From Fidelibacterota bacterium (GTDB lineage Bacteria; Fidelibacterota; UBA2242; JAFGTP01), in assembly GCA_021734005.1 (NCBI GenBank), contig JAIPJV010000058.1:1-9631 (forward strand): DNA of 9,631 bases, given 5' to 3'. The position numbers were made by a program, and so were the translations under genes. This document shows positions 6,053 through 9,631 of this stretch, piece after piece (within the stretch, counting starts at the first letter, position 1; the number at the start of each line of letters is the position of its first letter). The notes below the pieces were generated by a model. That model made no database searches and was not told where the DNA came from. It saw nothing but the letters and a program-made list of their open reading frames with translations.

Positions 6053-6880
6053 ATGAGTGATAAAGAAAAAGATCAAATAGTAAAAATATTATTTAAAGGT
6101 AGGCGAATAGAGTTCTACCGCAATGTAATGGAATTTCCCGTCAAAAACGGGGACAAATTAATCGTAGAGACGGATCGAGGCGAGGATCTGGGAACAGCCA
6201 TTGTCAATGAAGACAAAGATCTGACCAGTATGAATAATGATGAACCTCGGATTTTGAGACGGGCTACTGATCAGGATATGGCTAAAAATAGTCAAAATCG
6301 TAAGGATGAACGGCTGGCTGAGGAGTATTGCGCTGAACAGGCCGAAAATCTTGGCCTGGAAATGAATATGGTGAATGTGGAATTTCGCCTGGACCGCAAA
6401 AAAATGATTTTCTATTTTACTGCCGACGGCCGGGTTGATTTTCGGGAATTGGTAAAGATTTTAGCCCGAAAATACAAGACCAGGATTGAGATGCGGCAGA
6501 TCAATCATCGTGAAAAAATGCGGCGCTATAATGGGATCGGACCGTGTGGTCTACCTTTGTGCTGCCAAAAATTTCTGGATGGTTTTAAGCCGGTCAAAAC
6601 GCAGCTGGTTAAAGATCAGAATTTGCCAATGAATCCGAGTAAAATTTCAGGAGTTTGCGGCAAATTGAAATGCTGTTTTCGCTATGAATACGATAAATAT
6701 AAGCAATTTCTAAGTCAGTATCCGGAATATGGCGTCCGCATCAAAATTAATGGCAAAGGTGGAACTCTGGAAAAAATTGATATTTTTCAGGAAATTGCAA
6801 CTCTGCGTTTTGATAATGATGAACTCAAAGATATTACCCTGGAAGAATTGAAAAAATTCCACAAAACAGACAAAAATTAA
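6053..6880 (+). CDS. ricT: PSP1-domain protein RicT (YaaT), Fe-S-type regulatory subunit
   Basis: The 275-residue protein matches the PSP1/YaaT family over its whole length. Two cysteine clusters with identical spacing are present: C165, C170, C171 in GPCGLPLCC and C202, C207, C208 in GVCGKLKCC. In Bacillus subtilis RicT joins RicA and RicF in a complex that carries [4Fe-4S] clusters and helps RNase Y mature certain mRNAs; RicT is the member found most widely outside Firmicutes. No RicA or RicF gene is in this window, so only the cluster-binding potential can be claimed. AAAAGGAAG (6035-6043) precedes the ATG, which directly abuts the holB stop; metG follows after 18 bp. The shared gene order points to one operon. 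Confidence 0.92.
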   Translation: MSDKEKDQIVKILFKGRRIEFYRNVMEFPVKNGDKLIVETDRGEDLGTAIVNEDKDLTSMNNDEPRILRRATDQDMAKNSQNRKDERLAEEYCAEQAENLGLEMNMVNVEFRLDRKKMIFYFTADGRVDFRELVKILARKYKTRIEMRQINHREKMRRYNGIGPCGLPLCCQKFLDGFKPVKTQLVKDQNLPMNPSKISGVCGKLKCCFRYEYDKYKQFLSQYPEYGVRIKINGKGGTLEKIDIFQEIATLRFDNDELKDITLEELKKFHKTDKN

Positions 6881-6898
6881 TAAAAAAGAGTAAGGATC

Positions 6899-8800
6899 AT
6901 GGAGCAAGAAAAATTCTACATCACAACCCCGATCTATTATGTTAATGATAAGCCCCATATTGGGCATGCTTATACAACGATTCTGGCCGATATTTTGGCC
7001 CGATTTCACCGTGAAAAAGGCAGTGATACATTCTTTTTGACGGGAACTGATGAACATGGACAGAAGGTGCAGACTTCAGCGCAGGAGAGAGGAATTGCCC
7101 CTCAGGAACATTGCGATGAAATGGTTGTCCATTTTCAGGAAGCCTGGGACCGTTTGAAGATAAATTATGACAAATTCATTCGTACTACAGATGATTACCA
7201 TAAAAAAATTGTTCAGCAAGTTCTCCAGGAACTTTATGATAAAGGTGAAATCTATGCTGATGAATATGGTGGTCATTATTGTGTGGGCTGCGAGAGATTT
7301 CTAACTGATAAAGAACTGGAAGAGGGGAATGGCAAATGTCCTCAGCATGATAAGGAACCTGAATTTATTCAGGAAAAAAACTATTTTTTCAAAATGAGCA
7401 AATATCAGGATTGGTTGATTGAATATATTAACGATCATCCTGATTTTATTCAGCCTGAACATCGCAAAAATGAAGTCCTGGGTTTTCTTAGGCAGGATCT
7501 CAATGATCTGTGTATTTCCCGTCCAAAAGAACGTCTGGCCTGGGGAATTGAACTCCCTTTTGACTCCGATTATGTGACTTATGTCTGGTTTGACGCTTTG
7601 CTCAATTACGTAACTGGCATTGGCTATAAACAGGATGACAAAGAATTTGAAAAGTGGTGGCCGGCTGATTTTCATTTAATTGGAAAAGATATTGTGACAA
7701 CTCATTGCGTTTACTGGCCGACTATGCTGAAGGCTATGGATGTGCCTCTGCCGGATACAATTTTTGCTCACGGATGGTGGCTGATGAATGAAAGTAAGAT
7801 GTCAAAATCTTTAAATAATATTGTAAGTCCTCTTGATTTAATGGATCATTATGGTGTCGATCCTGTCCGCTATTATCTGGTTCGTGATATGGTTCTGGGG
7901 CAGGATGCCAATTTCAGTGAAAAGCTCTTCATTGAGCGCTACAATGCCGAATTGGCCAATGATTTTGGTAATTTAGCCAACCGGATAACAGCGCTGATCA
8001 ATAAATATTATGATGCTATACCTGAACCAGGAGAATTGCATGAAAAAGATGCAGAATTGAAAGAAAATGCTGAAAAATTGCCTGCCAGTGTACACTCTTT
8101 TATTGAAAAGATGGACTTAAATAAGGCTACTGATAAGGTTATGGAATTTGTCCGCTCGGTAAATAAATATATGGAAGTTCGTGAGCCCTGGAAATTGATA
8201 AAAAAAGACAAAGAGGCGACGGGAACTGTTCTATATTGTGCGGCTGAAGCATTACGTATTTCGGCCCGACTTTTACATCCTATAATGCCTGATAAAATCA
8301 ATATTTTGTTGGAAAGCCTGCCAGTTAACCAGCAAAAGGATAAATTTGCCTGGGGCGGTCTGGCGGCCGGTCAAAAGCTCGGGGATTTTGATGCTCTTTT
8401 TCCCAGAATTGATGTCAAAAAGGTGGAAAAGAAAAAAGAAAAAGAATCCAAGCCAAAACCTAAAAAGAAGAAAGTTGATATGATCGATATAGATGATTTT
8501 GCCAAAGTGAATCTGAAAATTGCTCAGATCAAAGAGGCCGAACCTGTGGAAGGCGCTGATAAATTATTAAAATTGCAGGTCGATGATGGAGAAGGCATAC
8601 GCCAATTGGTAGCAGGAATTGCGAAACATTATGAAATTGAAGACTTAATCGACCAGAAAATTGTGATTGTTGCCAATCTGGAACCGGCTAAGATATTTGG
8701 CGTAAAAAGTGAGGGAATGTTGCTGGCAGCCAGTGATCAAGATGGTATGGCTTTGCTTACTCCTTTGAATGATATTGAGGCCGGGGCGGAAGTTAGCTAA
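6899..8800 (+). CDS. metG: Methionyl-tRNA synthetase with C-terminal tRNA-binding domain
   Basis: The 633-residue class I synthetase charges tRNA-Met and initiator tRNA with methionine. The catalytic signatures are P-H-I-G-H (H20-H23 gives HIGH) and KMSKS (300-304). The connective domain has one zinc knuckle, C128-x2-C131 and C147-x2-H150, as in the Thermus/Bacillus type rather than the two-knuckle E. coli type. An anticodon-binding helical domain follows (about 350-500). A lysine-rich linker (about 505-525) leads to a C-terminal OB-fold of the Trbp111/EMAP-II type (about 528-633; D-F-A-K-V-N-L-K-I-A, then V-A-N-L-E-P-A-K-I-F-G-V-K-S-E-G-M), which aids tRNA binding and dimer formation. AAGGA (6892-6896) is unusually close to the ATG. 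It is last in the envC-holB-ricT-metG run. Confidence 0.97.
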   Translation: MEQEKFYITTPIYYVNDKPHIGHAYTTILADILARFHREKGSDTFFLTGTDEHGQKVQTSAQERGIAPQEHCDEMVVHFQEAWDRLKINYDKFIRTTDDYHKKIVQQVLQELYDKGEIYADEYGGHYCVGCERFLTDKELEEGNGKCPQHDKEPEFIQEKNYFFKMSKYQDWLIEYINDHPDFIQPEHRKNEVLGFLRQDLNDLCISRPKERLAWGIELPFDSDYVTYVWFDALLNYVTGIGYKQDDKEFEKWWPADFHLIGKDIVTTHCVYWPTMLKAMDVPLPDTIFAHGWWLMNESKMSKSLNNIVSPLDLMDHYGVDPVRYYLVRDMVLGQDANFSEKLFIERYNAELANDFGNLANRITALINKYYDAIPEPGELHEKDAELKENAEKLPASVHSFIEKMDLNKATDKVMEFVRSVNKYMEVREPWKLIKKDKEATGTVLYCAAEALRISARLLHPIMPDKINILLESLPVNQQKDKFAWGGLAAGQKLGDFDALFPRIDVKKVEKKKEKESKPKPKKKKVDMIDIDDFAKVNLKIAQIKEAEPVEGADKLLKLQVDDGEGIRQLVAGIAKHYEIEDLIDQKIVIVANLEPAKIFGVKSEGMLLAASDQDGMALLTPLNDIEAGAEVS

Positions 8801-8841
8801 AAAGGGAAAAAGGAAAAGGGAGTAAGGAAAAAAACACAAAC

Positions 8842-8983
8842 CAGAAAGTTGAAAAGGGTGAAATTCTGAACATTTCTAAAGCAGAAAGCAGAAACTAATA
8901 AAGCAGAAAGTTGAACTAAGTGAAATGCCAATTTTATATCAGGAAAGAAAGATTAAAACAGAAAATTGAGTATTCGTAAAATG
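8842..8983 (+). repeat. Three degenerate copies of a CAGAAAGTTGAA element
   Basis: CAGAAAGTTGAA is at 8842-8853 and 8904-8915, each followed four bases later by GTGAAAT, so 19 of 23 positions agree. A weaker third copy, CAGAAAATTGAG, is at 8959-8970 and is followed by TAAAATG. Starts are 62 and 55 bp apart. Shorter GCAGAAA units also repeat at 8881 and 8888 in tandem. Confidence 0.55.
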
Positions 8984-8999
8984 ATTATAATTTTTTTTA

Positions 9000-9047
9000 C
9001 TACTTTGCAACTAAACTACTCGACAACTTTGCTACTTGACTATTCGA
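9000..9047. repeat. Second octanucleotide array, 6 units of a CTACTTGA-like motif
   Basis: The 48 bp divide into six 8-bp units: CTACTTTG, CAACTAAA, CTACTCGA, CAACTTTG, CTACTTGA, CTATTCGA. The two 24-bp halves (9000-9023 and 9024-9047) agree at 19 of 24 positions. The unit sequence is unrelated to that of the array at 681-800, but the unit length is the same. Confidence 0.72.
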
Positions 9048-9055
9048 CTTATAAT
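9028..9055 (+). promoter_or_regulatory. Possible promoter of tatD with perfect -10
   Basis: TATAAT at 9050-9055 is a perfect -10 hexamer. A -35 is poor: TTTGCT (9028-9033, 16-bp spacer, 3/6) or TTGCTA (9029-9034, 15-bp spacer, 4/6). Either would lie within the octamer array. Transcription would start near 9062, 55 nt before the tatD ATG. Confidence 0.42.
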
Positions 9056-9116
9056 AGAGCAAGGTGTTTGATTTAATCCTAAAAATTTATCCAATATTTA
9101 ATGATCGAGATAATAA

Positions 9117-9631
9117 ATGTATATAGATACTCATTGTCACCTCAATTATAAACCATTATCCCAAAAAATAGATCATGTAATTTCTCAGGCGCAAGATCAA
9201 GGCGTGGAAAAGCTGATCTGCATTGGCACAAATCTGGATACTTCCCGGGAATCTGTTCGCATTGCGACAAATTATGAAAATGTGTATGCTGCTGTCGGCA
9301 TTCATCCTAATGATTGTGAAAATGCCCCTGAAGACTGGAAGGATCAGATAATTGATCTGGCCGGCCATTCCAAAGTTGTGGGAATAGGGGAGACCGGGGT
9401 TGATCTGTATCGCAGCAAAGATAGTATGGAATTGCAAAAGGAATTTTTTGCTGACCACATCAAGATCGCTCGCTCTCTGGATCTACCTGTAGTCATCCAC
9501 AATCGCCAGGCCGATAAAGCAGTTCTGGAAGTGCTGGATGAGTTGGAATATGAAAAATTTGTAATGCATTGTTATAGCAGTGATGCGAATTATGCTGAAA
9601 AAATATTACAACTGGGCGGTAAAATTTCATT
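9117..9631 (+). CDS. tatD: TatD-family metal-dependent deoxyribonuclease, 3'-truncated by window
   Basis: The first 171 residues of a TatD-type hydrolase (normally about 255) are present; the frame is open to the window end. TatD proteins are two-metal TIM-barrel enzymes of the amidohydrolase superfamily, cytoplasmic, with 3'-5' DNase activity in E. coli TatD; they are not part of the Tat export machine. Visible ligands are D-T-H-C-H (H6, H8), GIGETGVD (E92), V-I-H-N-R (H128) and M-H-C-Y (H151); the last aspartate expected near residue 200 lies outside the window. The start ATG 9117 puts the D-x-H-x-H motif at the usual distance from the N-terminus. Only a weak GAGAT precedes it. It follows metG, as in Bacillus (metS-yabD), but with a 316-bp repeat-rich gap and its own likely promoter. 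Confidence 0.93.
   Translation, partial: MYIDTHCHLNYKPLSQKIDHVISQAQDQGVEKLICIGTNLDTSRESVRIATNYENVYAAVGIHPNDCENAPEDWKDQIIDLAGHSKVVGIGETGVDLYRSKDSMELQKEFFADHIKIARSLDLPVVIHNRQADKAVLEVLDELEYEKFVMHCYSSDANYAEKILQLGGKIS

Larger units (their letters stand above)
8801..9116. other. 316-bp repeat-rich spacer between metG and tatD, no gene
   Basis: No open frame with family likeness is visible on either strand. The order is a homopurine-rich tract just after the metG stop (8799-8835), degenerate CAGAAAGTTGAA copies (8842-8983), an AT-rich stretch with eight T (8991-8998), an octamer array (9000-9047), and a consensus -10 (9050-9055). The eight-T run is preceded only by a weak A/T stem, so I do not call a terminator. 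In other bacteria metG and tatD are often close; this spacer looks like accumulated low-complexity DNA. Confidence 0.7.

Noticed and set aside
8976..9000. Terminator after metG using the eight-T run at 8991-8998
   Set aside because: The only stem, GTAAAA with TTTTAC, is short, A/T-rich and uses the T-run itself rather than preceding it.
9117..9631. TatD as part of a twin-arginine export system
   Set aside because: TatD is a metal-dependent nuclease despite its name, and no tatA, tatB or tatC gene is in the window.

Overview
This is an AT-rich bacterial window made mostly of ordinary chromosomal genes, all on the + strand. It suggests a diderm bacterium of, or close to, the Fibrobacteres-Chlorobi-Bacteroidetes (FCB) superphylum. 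The reasons are a full-length DUF3078 outer-membrane-type protein, an EnvC-like protein with the degenerate LytM pattern familiar from that group, and a HolB with a long insertion after its zinc module that resembles Bacteroidota HolB. Most genes have Shine-Dalgarno-like AGGAG or AAAGGA sites, which is less typical of Bacteroidetes proper, so a sister phylum (Marinimicrobia, Cloacimonadota or Calditrichota type) is possible. The phylum is inference.

Layout. Positions 3-404 hold the 3' part of an isoprenylcysteine methyltransferase-like gene interrupted by an in-frame TGA. Next come a tRNA-Gly(GCC) at 564-636, its terminator, and a 120-bp array of exactly fifteen 8-bp units (681-800). Positions 905-3474 form a tight run of four envelope-related genes: a DUF2809 membrane protein, a GT2 glycosyltransferase (overlapping by 8 bp), a COG2426 small membrane protein and a DUF3078 protein. 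After a 220-bp gap with short repeats, a second tight run reads envC-like, holB, ricT (PSP1/YaaT) and metG (3695-8800). A 316-bp repeat-rich spacer then precedes tatD, which runs off the window end.

How the genes work together. The second run joins cell-wall hydrolase control, the clamp-loader delta' subunit, a Fe-S-type PSP1 regulator and methionyl-tRNA synthetase. Order holB-ricT-(...)-metG-tatD matches the arrangement known in Bacillus and looks like an old conserved neighbourhood rather than a dedicated pathway. The first run may act on envelope glycoconjugates, but no specific pathway can be named.

I found no phage, transposase, CRISPR, toxin-antitoxin or defence genes, and nothing that clearly amounts to a new system. 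The points most worth a second look are the two different octanucleotide arrays, each next to a promoter-like sequence, the nonsense codon in the methyltransferase gene, the degenerate LytM site, and a 14-16-nt repeat shared between an intergenic region and the start of tatD.
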